From contig CM066925.1 in assembly GCA_033964015.1 (NCBI GenBank), forward strand, positions 11,454,204-11,518,203: DNA of 64,000 nt, given 5' to 3'. The stretch is from Scolanthus callimorphus (lineage: Eukaryota; Cnidaria; Anthozoa; Actiniaria; Edwardsiidae). The notes beneath the pieces are model-generated. The model did no database searches, was not told the DNA's origin, and was given only the letters and a program-made list of their open reading frames with translations. Positions within the stretch are counted from its first letter, which is position 1. Each line of letters opens with the position of its first letter. Positions 12,101 to 21,700 of the stretch are shown here, in pieces. A program made the translations under genes and the position numbers.

Positions 12101-13093
12101 CTGAACCGATAGCTAACGGTCAAGGTAACATCTAATCTAAATTAACATGACTGATTTTTCACGTAACCGTGTTTGGCACGTCACAATCAACCCTGCCATG
12201 TCACTATGGACCACAATTCCGTGCGGTACGCGCATAAAGAGCGAGTTCAGGGCTAACCAATCGAAACTAACCAATCACAGATGACTGTCATTTCCTAGCG
12301 AAAGGCAAAACAAAAATGATTTCTGCGGTTCGTAGACCCTCGTAACGATTGTTCTGTGAGAGGGGATACAACCTAGGCTACGAGATAGCTGGCTCAAGCT
12401 TTGGCGCAAACGTTTTGTAGGTTATTCCAGGCACGACAGAAAAGTGCCCTCGAAATGCTGCGATTTAAGTGGCGGAGTAGCTTTTCCGCGCGTGCTATTA
12501 AAAAGACAGTCATAGCAACGCGAGTTCGTTTGACCCATAGAACCCACCACCAACCGGGAGCCTTTGCGGACTCTTAGCCAATCAGAGCACCCGAAAAACA
12601 ATGGATCAATTTGAAAACAAAAGAAAACGGGGCGCAAAGGCTCCCGGTTGGTGATGGGCATTTAAATAGTTTGTGTCCAAGCTTAAACGGGAATAGCAGT
12701 ATTCACGAGTTCACCATATGCGTGCTTTGATTTCTCTACAGAATTAAGACCCATGGACACCAAGCCCACTTACCCCCGTGTGTCAGCCTGGGCACTAAAC
12801 AAGTGGTTTGTAGCGGTGACTATTATACACAACCCTACACTCATCCTCAACAGAAAAGGCTTCCTCAAAAACATAATCCTCGGTCTTCACAACACTCAAG
12901 CCCTAGTAGTATAGAAGTACAAGCACTTGCATCCTCATCACCGCAACGCAAAACAAGCCAGGTGTTTCCACACCCAAACATTCCACAGAAAGGTGATGAG
13001 GAGAAAACGAGCTACCGGGACGAGAAAGAATCTGAGCCGGGGGGAAAGAACAAGGGGTCAATCCAACAGGACAGTTTAGTAGTTATGGTGTGA
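142..13093 (+). CDS. STRA6: STRA6-like retinol-uptake receptor, copy A (5' partial, frame breaks)
   Basis: Multi-pass membrane protein of the STRA6/RBPR2 family, the plasma-membrane receptor that takes retinol from its carrier in vertebrates. Exons: 142-208, 941-1026, 1243-1393, 1630-1750, 2545-2596, 3575-3718, 5039-5111, 5606-5667, 6634-6695, 7040-7181, 7443-7517, 8710-8784, 9284-9459, 9838-9945, 10275-10438, 11272-11400, 12083-12124, 12742-13093. Family marks are the DFVYTPNPDFKYS stretch before a membrane segment, YMYFQMYRMM, LRYCGYQIAYFIWG, and IIHNPTLILNRKGFLK near the C-terminus, which matches the LLHNPTLQVFRK region of human STRA6. The initiator exon lies left of the window. Compared with copy B, single bases are missing near 1328, 5070, 7487, 8754 and 12880-12905. 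Read literally, the last exon stops at 12912-12914, but the homologous frame runs on to a stop at 13091-13093. It is either a real gene with assembly errors or a young pseudogene; I favour the former. Confidence 0.87.
355..507. mobile_element. Short MITE, GGGGCGGATC family
   Basis: Imperfect terminal inverted repeats: AGGGATGGATCCAAGAATTT on the left and CCTAAATCTGCCCCTGC on the right, around a G-rich centre, in intron 2 of STRA6 copy A. Relatives lie at about 19316-19471, 34581-34757 and 41520-41652. Confidence 0.55.
2707..3475. repeat. 63-bp GT-rich minisatellite
   Basis: About 11 copies of a roughly 63-bp unit (core GATTAGGGTGATGGTGGGGT) with GAT microsatellite interruptions. It fills the intron between the exons ending at 2596 and starting at 3575. 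Later copies degrade into a mixed TGATGA tract. Confidence 0.9.
3693..3841 (+). repeat. Tandem triplication of an exon end with its splice donor
   Basis: The last codons of the 3575-3718 exon plus the donor and following intron (GACAAGAGGGATTTGCTATT, then AGGGGTAGGTACTGGCTAG) are repeated three times at a spacing of 47-48 bp. A partial fourth copy lies near 4408. Each copy ends in a growing G run. The three donors are identical. Confidence 0.85.
4066..4410 (+). mobile_element. LINE-like 3' remnant
   Basis: A broken frame reads ERHFLIVCPLYADLRNEL, like the Cys/His-rich C-terminus of non-LTR reverse transcriptases. It is followed by AAATAAATCTGTCGGTCTGT, like the short tandem tail of such elements. 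An A run near 4171 interrupts it. Dead fragment in an intron of STRA6 copy A. Confidence 0.45.
4547..4707. mobile_element. Hairpin MITE
   Basis: Left arm AGAGCACAACTTTCTATG is matched by CATAGAAAGTTGTGCT on the right, with a second inner pair around GAGCACACATAATGTTGG and CCAACATCACATGTGCTC. No coding potential. Confidence 0.65.
5129..5328. mobile_element. Hairpin MITE, GGGGCCGACTATT family
   Basis: AGGGGCCGACTATTTAACTC on the left faces GTTGAATGGTCGGCCCCT on the right, about 200 bp apart, with G- and A-rich tracts inside. Confidence 0.65.
5748..6137. mobile_element. Mutator-like MITE with 9-bp target duplication
   Basis: Starts CATCTCGTACCCAGAGCTCC and ends GGAGCTCTGGGTTCTAGAATG. It is flanked on both sides by TGTCCTGCA (5739-5747 and 6138-6146), an exact 9-bp target duplication typical of Mutator-like elements. 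Inside is a second foldback (TTTCGTAAACCATCG and its complement). Confidence 0.8.
6174..6404. mobile_element. Second copy of the Mutator-like MITE
   Basis: CATGCTCGAACCCAGAGC on the left and GCTCTGGGTAAGAGAATG on the right. I could not see a matching 9-bp duplication here, so it may have rearranged with the adjacent copy. Confidence 0.7.
6434..6578. mobile_element. MITE, CAGGGGCGTA family
   Basis: CAGGGGCGTACCCAGGATTT on the left and CCTAGCTACGCCCCTTTG on the right, G-rich inside. A relative lies at about 45785-46046. Confidence 0.6.
7205..7392. repeat. Minisatellite (GGTGGCCCATGACTATCGGT)
   Basis: About six degenerate copies of a 27-34 bp unit starting 24 bases after the splice donor at 7182. 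Several copies contain a further GGTAA donor-like word. Confidence 0.8.
10459..10684 (+). repeat. Two decayed copies of the end of exon 10275-10438
   Basis: The stretch TACTGTTTATCGGACGGATT through GGACACAGGTGGG is repeated twice downstream of the true exon, at about 10504-10566 and 10618-10678, with small deletions. The first repeat keeps the donor; the second has lost it (ACACGGTACTT). Confidence 0.85.
11171..11262 (+). pseudogene. Truncated copy of STRA6-like exon 17
   Basis: TTTCAGCATACGTGGCTTAC followed by CCCACAAACACCCGATGAT copies the acceptor and part of the exon at 11272-11400. An internal segment is deleted and it lies directly upstream of the intact exon. Confidence 0.75.
11578..11696. 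mobile_element. Hairpin MITE (GGCTACCTGTGGTG)
   Basis: GGGCTACCTGTGGTG on the left and CACCACAGGTAGCC on the right, with inner CATGGCAGTG and GCAATGACGCGCG. Lies between exons 17 and 18 of copy A. Confidence 0.6.
11830..12005. repeat. GC-rich minisatellite (GGCGCTATCGAGGATCTCGT)
   Basis: Six degenerate copies of a unit of about 30 bp, in the intron before the exon at 12083. Confidence 0.8.
12542..12661. mobile_element. Hairpin MITE (CACCAACCGGGAGCCTTTGC)
   Basis: CACCACCAACCGGGAGCC on the left and GGCTCCCGGTTGGTGATG on the right. A fragment of the same family lies at about 2005-2050. Confidence 0.65.
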
Positions 13094-13300
13094 AGAGGCT
13101 GAGCTATGCCAAGCTGTTCCACGTTCCACAGAAAGGTAGAGAACAGGGGGTCAATCGAACAGGACAGTTTAGTACTTGTGATCTGAAGAGCCTGTGCTAT
13201 GCCAAGCTGTTCCACGTTCCACAGAAAGGTAGAGAACAGGGGGTCAATCGAACAGGACAGTTTAGTACTTGTGGTCTGAAGAGCCTGTGCCGTGGGCCAA
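12981..13300 (+). repeat. Tandem copies of the 3' coding end of STRA6 copy A
   Basis: TTCCACAGAAAGGT...CAGGACAGTTTAGTA occurs three times (about 12981, 13124, 13217). The last two are 93 bp apart and near-identical. The first contains the predicted end of the coding sequence; the others extend past it and would be 3' UTR or downstream DNA. Confidence 0.85.
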
Positions 13301-13611
13301 AGCTGGATGCACTCACAAAATCTCGTCACGCGAATTTATTAGTAATATTTGATATTTGACAAAAAATTATTCACATGACGAGGGAATTTCATCACGTGTA
13401 AATTTCACGCGAAAAACGATATCGCACGAGTTGCTTGAATTCGCGAGTCGAGTAATGAATTTTTGTTGAATCCCATCGAAAAGATTTAATATTATTATTG
13501 TGAAATAATTCGAGCTTTGAACTTTTATTTGCGCGCGGGTAACCTGTGTTTTGTCGCATTCAGTTCGTTTTAAGCTAATCAACACGCGCGCGTAAGAATT
13601 CAGCTATGGGA

Positions 13612-14205
13612 TTCTATAGGATTATTCAAAGCTTGAGGAGGCTAGATTCCGCTAAGAAAATAGCACGAAAAAAGCGATATCGCCCGAGTCGTGCAGCGAC
13701 GAACGACTGAACGCTTTGAATATACTTGAATCCTATGATATCTCGTCCTCAATTTACACAAAAAAGAGATATCATAGGATTCTATAGGATTATTCAAAGC
13801 TTCAGGAGGCTAGATTCCGCTAAAAAAATAGCACGAAAAAAGCGATATCGCACGAGTCGCGCAGCGACGAGGGCGATATCGCCTTTTTGAGTGCTATTTT
13901 CGGCGGAATCTACCGACTGAACGCTTTGCATATACTTGAATCCTATGATATCTCGTCCTCAATTTACACAAAAAGAGATATCATAGGATTCTATAGGATT
14001 ATTCAAAGCTTCAGGAGGTTAGATTCCGCTAAGAAAATAGCACGAAAAAAGCGCGCAGCGACGAGGGGCGATATCGCGTCTTTCGAGTGCTATTTTCGGC
14101 GGGATCTACCGACTGAACGGTTTGAATATACTTGAATCCTATGATATGTCGTCGCTGACGAGATATCATTTTACAAAAAAGAGATATCATAGGATTCTAG
14201 TATAT
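13612..14205. repeat. Tandem array, unit up to about 205 bp
   Basis: Three copies starting near 13612, 13777 and 13990, each opening GATTCTATAGGATTATTCAA and continuing through AGCACGAAAAAAGCG. Copies end in a hairpin-forming GATATCATAGGATTC / GAATCCTATGATATC pair. The first copy lacks about 40 bp. Confidence 0.85.
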
Positions 14206-14462
14206 ACGACACGGGAAACTCTATAGATCGCGTTTTGATTGGTTCTCGAAATACTGCCACAATATCCCGAGATCGGGTTCTCAAACTCGGGACAATGCTT
14301 TTAGATCTATTTAGTAGAATTTTATATATTTTTTGATTGCCTCATTATATTAGATAATAGAAATGTTTTAAGACTGTTTTAGATTGTTTATGGTCCAACA
14401 ATGAGAGAAAATTTACCTGTTTATAATTTATTAGAATGTCAAGAATATGATAATTTATGTTG

Positions 14463-14570
14463 TAAATACTCCAACGTTCAAAATCAGCCAATCATCGAGG
14501 GTCCTCAAATGTATGTTACCAGAGCCTCCCCTGCGAAGTGACGAGCCGGGGAGCTTTGTGTATTAGATTG
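14463..14570. mobile_element. Right-end fragment of the Mutator-like MITE
   Basis: CAAAATCAGCCAATCATCGA through GACGAGCCGGGGAGCTTTGT matches the right half of the element at 17841-18135. The left end is missing. Confidence 0.65.
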
Positions 14571-14582
14571 AAGCCAGAGGTA

Positions 14583-14748
14583 CTATAGACTGCGTAGCAA
14601 GCGTTCCCAGAGGAGCAAGCGGCGAGAAGTTCGACGAGCGAGTTTTTGGCCGCGCGAAAATTGGGCGAGCGCAAAAAGGACGGGTGGGCCGCTTTTTCCT
14701 CTGTTTTCGTGAAAACACACGCGGGAACGCTTGCTTCACAGGCTAGAT
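14583..14748. mobile_element. MITE, GCGTAGCAAGCGTT family
   Basis: TGCGTAGCAAGCGTTCCC on the left and GGGAACGCTTGCTTCACA on the right. The same family occurs at 54666-54780 and in part near 8881. Confidence 0.65.
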
Positions 14749-14989
14749 AAAGATTCGCTTAGAATACCTATAGGTTTTTGAAGAACCCGTAGAATGCCTA
14801 ATGAGGGTTTTTAGTGTCACATATGTAAAAGTCTGAAGTGTCGTTCATGGAATGGTTGTTCTGTGGTTTACTATTATTATTCTCATAATTTACACTTATT
14901 ATATACTAGCGATCGATAGCAGTTAGCTAATCGAGGCGGGTAGTAATATAATGTTTTTTTCTAGTTTATATTTCAAAACTAGTAATAGA

Positions 14990-15117
14990 TTCCCTGCTAG
15001 CAGAGGCCCTCTTTTCTCTGCATTTCGCTGGCTGAGGTTCGCGAGGAAAAGAGTCTCTTTTCCTCGCGAACCTCAGCCAGCGAAATGCAGAGAAAAGAGG
15101 CCTCTGCTAGCAGGGAA
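14990..15117. repeat. Near-perfect 128-bp palindrome
   Basis: Arms of about 63 bp (TTCCCTGCTAGCAGAGGCC and its complement at the far end) meet at AAGAGTCTCTT with almost no loop and one extra base in the left arm. Confidence 0.9.
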
Positions 15118-15702
15118 GTATAGAAAGACACAGCAATGAACTGTAGAGAGAATCAATAAACAACGCAACAAAAACTACAAAAATCGACAACTAAAGTAAT
15201 ATTACTGAATTATTTTTGTGAATACAAATATATGTATACGGTCCTGTCTGTCTGTCCGGTGCGAATGTTCTACTGCTGGGCAAGATTAAAAGGGTACAAT
15301 GCCCCACCCTGGGACGAGACATCCCCCCCCCCCAAAAAAAAAAAAAAATTCCCAAATCGTTGCGCCTTCTGTTGCGGGTTGCCTGTGTGTTTTCGGTTCC
15401 GACGCTTTGACAATGTTCGGTTTACCTGTGTTGTTTTTGAGGGCTGGGGTGAAAAAGGTGAAAGATCGTATAGTCGATCTTGAACGAGTGCAGGCGAGTT
15501 TTTCGAACTGTTGACGGTTTTCCCAATTAACCAAATCCCTTTTAAATTTGCATTCGAGAATACTTAATCATACATTGAGAATATATTAGAAAAGCCGGTC
15601 GAGTGACGATATTTCCATTTGTTTACAAAGACGGCAAAGAACATTACGTGAAGCGACACGCGAAGCAGTTGACTCGAGCACTTCACCGTGTTAGAGAGCA
15701 AA

Positions 15703-18700
15703 ATGAATTCGACTTGGTCATCAACCGAAAATGCTACAAGGTATGTGAGCTCGATTATTTGTAGACCAATAGCTATAAGTGTTTTGTTCAAGGCAAAAGC
15801 CATTATTATTATTGTTGTCATTTGCGCGATGTTTATTGTAGTCAAAACTCGTGTAATCGTCTTCTTGCCTTCAACAACTGTCACAACTAGCGGACGATCC
15901 TTGATTTCATGTGCAGAGAAAAAGTACTTTCTTTTTTCAAGTAAAGAGGTCAAAAGGTTGCAAGCAAACCGGCCGAAATGGAGTTCAAAACTTGTCGACA
16001 TTAATGAAGGTGGTTGTTAAGCCGTTTTAAAGAACAAATAAATGAACTTCGTGATGTTTTGCATCTCCATCCCTGAAAAGTAAACAGCTACTAAGCTTAA
16101 ATAACCTCATTGAAAAATATAACTGGAGCAATAAGCGATAAGCTCAAGATAGTTTAAACTCATGATTTCTGTATCCTATATTCCGTGAGGGAGTAGCCCG
16201 GTATTAACAAAACAAACAAAGCACGCTGTACGACGTATGCATCCTTGTTTGGGCTTGTAGAAGCTGGTTTAAAATACGATAGATATATATGAACGTGTGG
16301 GAAAATTCTCCCATACTAATACGGGGACACGACTAAGTAATAATTAAATAATAATCATAATAATAAACTTTTGGAAGGCTAAATCCAGATTAAAAAGAGC
16401 ATATATCTGTAGTTTGTCCAGAATGGGACCCCTAAAAGGTACCAACAAGACGTATTTTCCCTAGTAATTTTCTCTCGGATTTTTATATGAGGGAAAATAC
16501 GTCTGAGTGATTTGCATGATTTGCTAGAACAGACGTCTAACAGGTACCTATCTGGAAAAAAAGTGCAAATTTTACCCCCAAAAAGGTACCAGAGGCGTGA
16601 TTTTAAACACTAAAAGGTACGACGAGCACCCCTGCCCAAAATACATGAGGGGAGTGCCCCCCCCCCCCCCCCCCCCGGCTAAAAGCCTATTACAGTTCAT
16701 TTTCCTAACTGCACCTGGAGTTGTAGATCTACCCAGCGTGTTAGAGCGGGATGCTTTATTCTGCATGGAACTTATTTGTGAGATCTGAAATTACACTTTC
16801 AGCAATTTATATAATAGTAGAAGAAGGCGTAAAAAATGTTGCGACTAAATCATCTGTTTGGCCCTTGTGGGCTGTATAAATCTTCCTTAGAGTCCGAATA
16901 TAGCTGCTCAGCGTGTTAGTGGATGCGTTATTCGGCATGGAACTTATTTGTGGGACCTCAATTTACACTTTCAGGAGTTTGTAAAGACAAGTAGTAGGAG
17001 GCGTAGAAAATTATCTCGCGTAATTATCTGCCATCCCTTCCTGGAGGGTATGGCATGACCGCACATGGAGTCCGTATATCTGGTCAGCGTGTTAGCGGAT
17101 GCTTTATTCAGTATGAACTCAATAATTGTGAAACCTCAAATTACATTTCGAGAGATTTATATAATAGTATTAAGGCATACAAAGGTTTTGCGCCTGAGCA
17201 TGTTTCCCCTTTGTGGCAAGCGTATAAATGCACCTGGATTCGTTATATTCAGCCTGGATCTTTTTTGTGAGACCTCAAATTACATTTCTAGAGATTTAAT
17301 AATAGTAGAGGGCATGCAAAGATTTTGCGCCTAATCTTCTGTTTCCCCTTTGTGGAGCGTATAAATACACCTGTAGTCCGATATCTGCTCAGTATGTTAG
17401 TGGATGCGTTATATTTAGCCTGCTTGCATTGCAGGCGGTACTCGGTCCGTTCGCTGATCGGGCGCCGACCGCGCGCCTCACAATTCCAAGATGGCGCCCG
17501 ATCAGCGAACGGACCGGGTTTTCTGCGATAAAAACACCCAGTACCGCCTGCAGGCAGGCTACGTTATATTCGGTGTGGATCATTTTTGGGAGATCTCAAA
17601 TTACACTTCGAGCGATTTACTGCGATTTTCATAATTCTGCGAACTCTACACCGAAAGAAACCGCGCGGTTTGGCTTCCGTCAATCAAACGAGTGAACAAC
17701 TCTGGTCTGGCTAATTTCACGGAGGCTTTGATAGATATTCTTGTTAACTGATAGGGGCTAGCTAGGCTTCAAAACATAATTTTTCACTGTAAAATGCAAA
17801 CCAAACTCAGAAAACATGCGTGGACTTAACTGACGGAAGCCATTCTCGAACCCAGAGCTCCCCGGCTCGTAACCTCGCGGGGGAGGCTCTGGTGACAGCC
17901 ACTGACGCATGCGCGAGATTTAATACAGAGCCGTTGAGAGAAAGACCTTTCAGCGCATGCTCGAACGCTCAAAATCAGCCAATCACAATCTCGTACCCAG
18001 AGCCCGTCATCTTTTTGGCCAAAAGATGACGGGCTCTGGGTACGAGATTGAGCCAATCAGCGACGGCCCTCAAATGGATGTCCCCAGAGCCTCCCCTGCG
18101 AGCAGACGAGCCGGGGAGCTCTGGGTACGAGAATGGACGGAAGCCAATCGCAGTAATAGTAGAAAGATTTTGCGCGTTAAATCATGTTTCCCCTTTGTTG
18201 AGTTATCAGGACCTCGATATTTCAAAATTATAACTTGGATACGAGGCCGATGCCATTTCTTTTGTGTTATTCCCTTGAGCCTCGCACTCAAGTAAGAATT
18301 TTAATATATCGAAATAGGTCGCTTATCGACTTGTATTTTGTTTCACTGTTTTCAGCACTGACACCGTCTGCGAGCCCTCTACGGACTACCATTTGTACAA
18401 CCAAATATCACTTGCACCAGCAGTAAGTTTGCTAACAGATTAGTTGCAAAGCGAAAATATACCATGGCTGGCTGCATATTGAAGTCCTTGATTGATTGCT
18501 TCACAGCCAGATTTGCAATAAAGCCCACAGCTAGGATGAACAATCCAAGAATAGCCGCTGGGGTGTGGCGCTATAGATAATACAGAACTTTATACCTTAA
18601 ATAACTTTGTTCCAACTCACTGGCTTGCAGACAAAACTGTTGATAATTTTATGTCTACAATCGTTACAGATTGCCATACTAAAAATTGTTGTGTTTCCAT

Positions 18701-21700
18701 AAAAACAACCGCTAGCCTTCCTCCCCTCCCCCAACTCAATGTTGTTTTGTCAAACGCACTAGTGGTTGGGCTTCAACGGGACTTCAGCATTGAATAGGAG
18801 GGGGGGGGATTAAAGCCAAGAAGACATATCGCTTACGCTGCTGAAATGAAGAAAATGATTTTCGAAGGGAAATTCTCAACTACTTTTGTCGCCGATTGTA
18901 GCTTCTGGTATTATTCCACTCGCTGAATACACCGTCCCGCATCGGAACGCAAGATCTAAAATCTAGGGTCCCTATTACGGCTAGTGTGGAGTATATGACA
19001 TAACAAAATGGTTTCTCAATGTCATTAATAGGTAGTGATTATTATCATTCTGATGTTCATGAAGAGAAGAGCTGTTAGAAGGCTGGACTGCTGTGATGGA
19101 CGACCAGGAATACAACCGTAAGAATATAGTATTACAGTTTGGAGCCGTATTTTTTTAGGACATTCGAAAACACAGACTGTGAGATCCCCTAAGTGTGTAG
19201 TAGACCCCCTAAGCTGGGGGATGACTCCCCCTAAAAATATAGGGATGATCGCCTTTTTACCAAGAGTACTCTAGTGTTTTCCTTAAGGGTTGTCAGATAT
19301 CCAAAGAATCCCTTGGCATGGGCGGATCTAGGAATTTCAGAAAAGGGGGGCCGGATAGTGAAAACATGGGACGAAAATTTTCAAATTTCCTCCATCAAAT
19401 ACAATAATGTATGGGAAAATCTCCCGAGAAAGGGGTGGGGGGTGGGGGCGGCCCCTAGATCCGCCCCTGCTTGGGGTGTTTCAAGCTAGTGGTAGTGTAC
19501 CGTGGTTAACTTTGTTTGCCTCTTTTGACCGAACATAACTACAAGGAAGCAACGCGCGTAAACAAGGCACATGATTCGTGAAATGTAACACCACTACCGG
19601 CATTTAGCTCGTTTACACAGTTGTACGGCATTGCAGCATCGGAAATCCGTGGCACAAACCGGCAATTCTACTTTCCACTTGACTTTCACTTCTGATTCCA
19701 GAAAAGCACCTTTTCCAAAAATAAGTCTACTTTTTACTTAATTTCAAGATTGATCAAAAACAAGAAAAAATCCTACATTTTTCTAGTTTTTTTGCAAGCT
19801 CTTCCGGCTGGGAAAAAGTGCCTCCTTTGTTCTCATCAAATTTTAGCGCCCGTGAAGGTATGGAAAGAAGATAAAAATCAGACATTTCATTTTAGCATAA
19901 TGTTTGTAGCATTGATCTTTCTGTAAACCTAATTGGATATCTAGGATAATGTTTTAATAAGGACAGTTTTTGAAAATATTAAATATTTCAAAACACGAAA
20001 AATTATATATATATATATATATTTACTGAAGTAATGCGACTTATCCAATTAGCTTCATTTTAAGGTAGTTTCCCTGTATCTAAATATGTGATTATCTTTC
20101 AATTTCACCTTTCCATGGCTGTCCTCAGAGGGCGTAAGTATAAAATCCAAGATCGCCGCCACTGAGTCACGTTAGCGTTTCCATGGCAACAAAATATATT
20201 AAAATAAAGCTCTTGTTGAAATTATTGTACTGACCAATTTTTATGATGATCCACAGTACAGAACATTAGTTATGACGAATAATCCCCTTTTTCAGGCAAA
20301 ACAGTTTAGAGCCATGCCTTAAACGCACTGAGCGTGAACGATGACACCAGATAATGTGACCATTTAGTTGCTTCCCCTTGGTACTTCCACGACAAAAAGC
20401 CCTTGTAAATGCGAATCTGGTCAATTTCGATGGGAAAAAGGTGACACTTTTTCCCAGCTGGAAAAGCTTGCAAAAAACTAGAAAATTTTAGGTTTTTTTT
20501 CTTGTTTTTGATCAACCTTGAAATTAAGTAAAAAGTGGACACCTTTTGGGGAAAAGGTTGACCTTTTCCGAGAATTTTTTTGAAAGAGAAAATCCGAATA
20601 AGGTCGGGTATTTTCATGGATTTCAGAAGTGACAAATATGAAAGGTAGGAAAAGGTGCTATTTTCTGGAATCAGAAGAGAAAGTAAAGTGGTAAAAGTAG
20701 AATTGCCGGTTTGTGCCACGGATTATCGGAGTTGTGGGATCCGGGATCCAGAGTGTAGGATCCGGGATCCAGAGTGTAGGATCCGGAGTTAGGATCCGGG
20801 ATCCAGAGTATAGGATCCGGGATCCAGAGTTAGGATCCGGGATCCAGAGTTAGGATCCGGGATCCAGAGTGTAGGATCCGGGATCCAGAGTGTAGGATCC
20901 GGGATCCAGAGTTAGGATCCGGGATCCAGAGTTAGGATCCGGGATCCAGAGTTAGGATCCGAGATCCAGAGTTAGGATCCGGGATCCAGAGTTTAGATTC
21001 GGGATCCAGAGTGTAGGATCCGGGATCAAGAGTGAGGGATCCGGGATCCAAAACATGAGATCCGATAAATCCGTGGCACAAACTGGCAATTCTACTTTCC
21101 ACTTGACTTTCACTTCTGATTCCAGAAAATAGCATCTTTTCCTACTTTCCATATTTGTCACTTCTGAAATCCATGAAAATACCCGACCTTTTTCGGATTT
21201 TCTCTTTCAAAAAAATTCTCGGAAAAGGTCCTCCTTTTTCCAAAAAAAAGTCCACTTTTTAACTTAATTTCAAGGTTGATCAAAAACAAGAAAAAACCCT
21301 ACAATTTCTAGTTTTTGGGAACCTTTTCCGGCTGGGAAAAGTGTCACCTTTTTCCCATCGAAATTGACCAATTCCGCATTTACAAGGGCTTTTTTCTTCG
21401 ATGGAAAAATAAGACTGGGGATGTCGTCGGCAAGGGGAGGCAACTACATGGTCACGTTATGTGGTGTCATCGTTTACGTCATCAAACAGAAATAAACAAA
21501 TATCTCAAGCATAAACCTTACAAACTTAGCGGTTGATCTCTTTTAATAGCAAATGCCGGGAACAAGTACATAGTCACGTAGTCACTTCATATGAATTGAA
21601 ACTTGGTGTATATCGTGTATTTAGCAAGAGAGATTTAACTACATGTTCATGTGAAGCGACGCAATCGATACATCCAAGCAAATTCGTGTCCAGAGACTGT

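Larger units (their letters stand above)
13301..15702. other. Intergenic region between STRA6-like copies A and B
   Basis: I see no gene here. 13370-13600 is AT-rich with many CGCG words. Then come a tandem array (13612-14205), an AT-rich stretch (14210-14455), MITE fragments (14460-14745), a long palindrome (14990-15117), and C/A homopolymers near 15325. The 5' UTR and promoter of copy B should lie shortly before 15703, but no TATA box is evident. Confidence 0.6.

Noticed and set aside
15564..16020. Antiparallel open frames of 145 and 110 codons
   Set aside because: Only the first 38 nt of the plus frame (exon 1 of STRA6 copy B) fits a gene; the rest is intron and its antisense.
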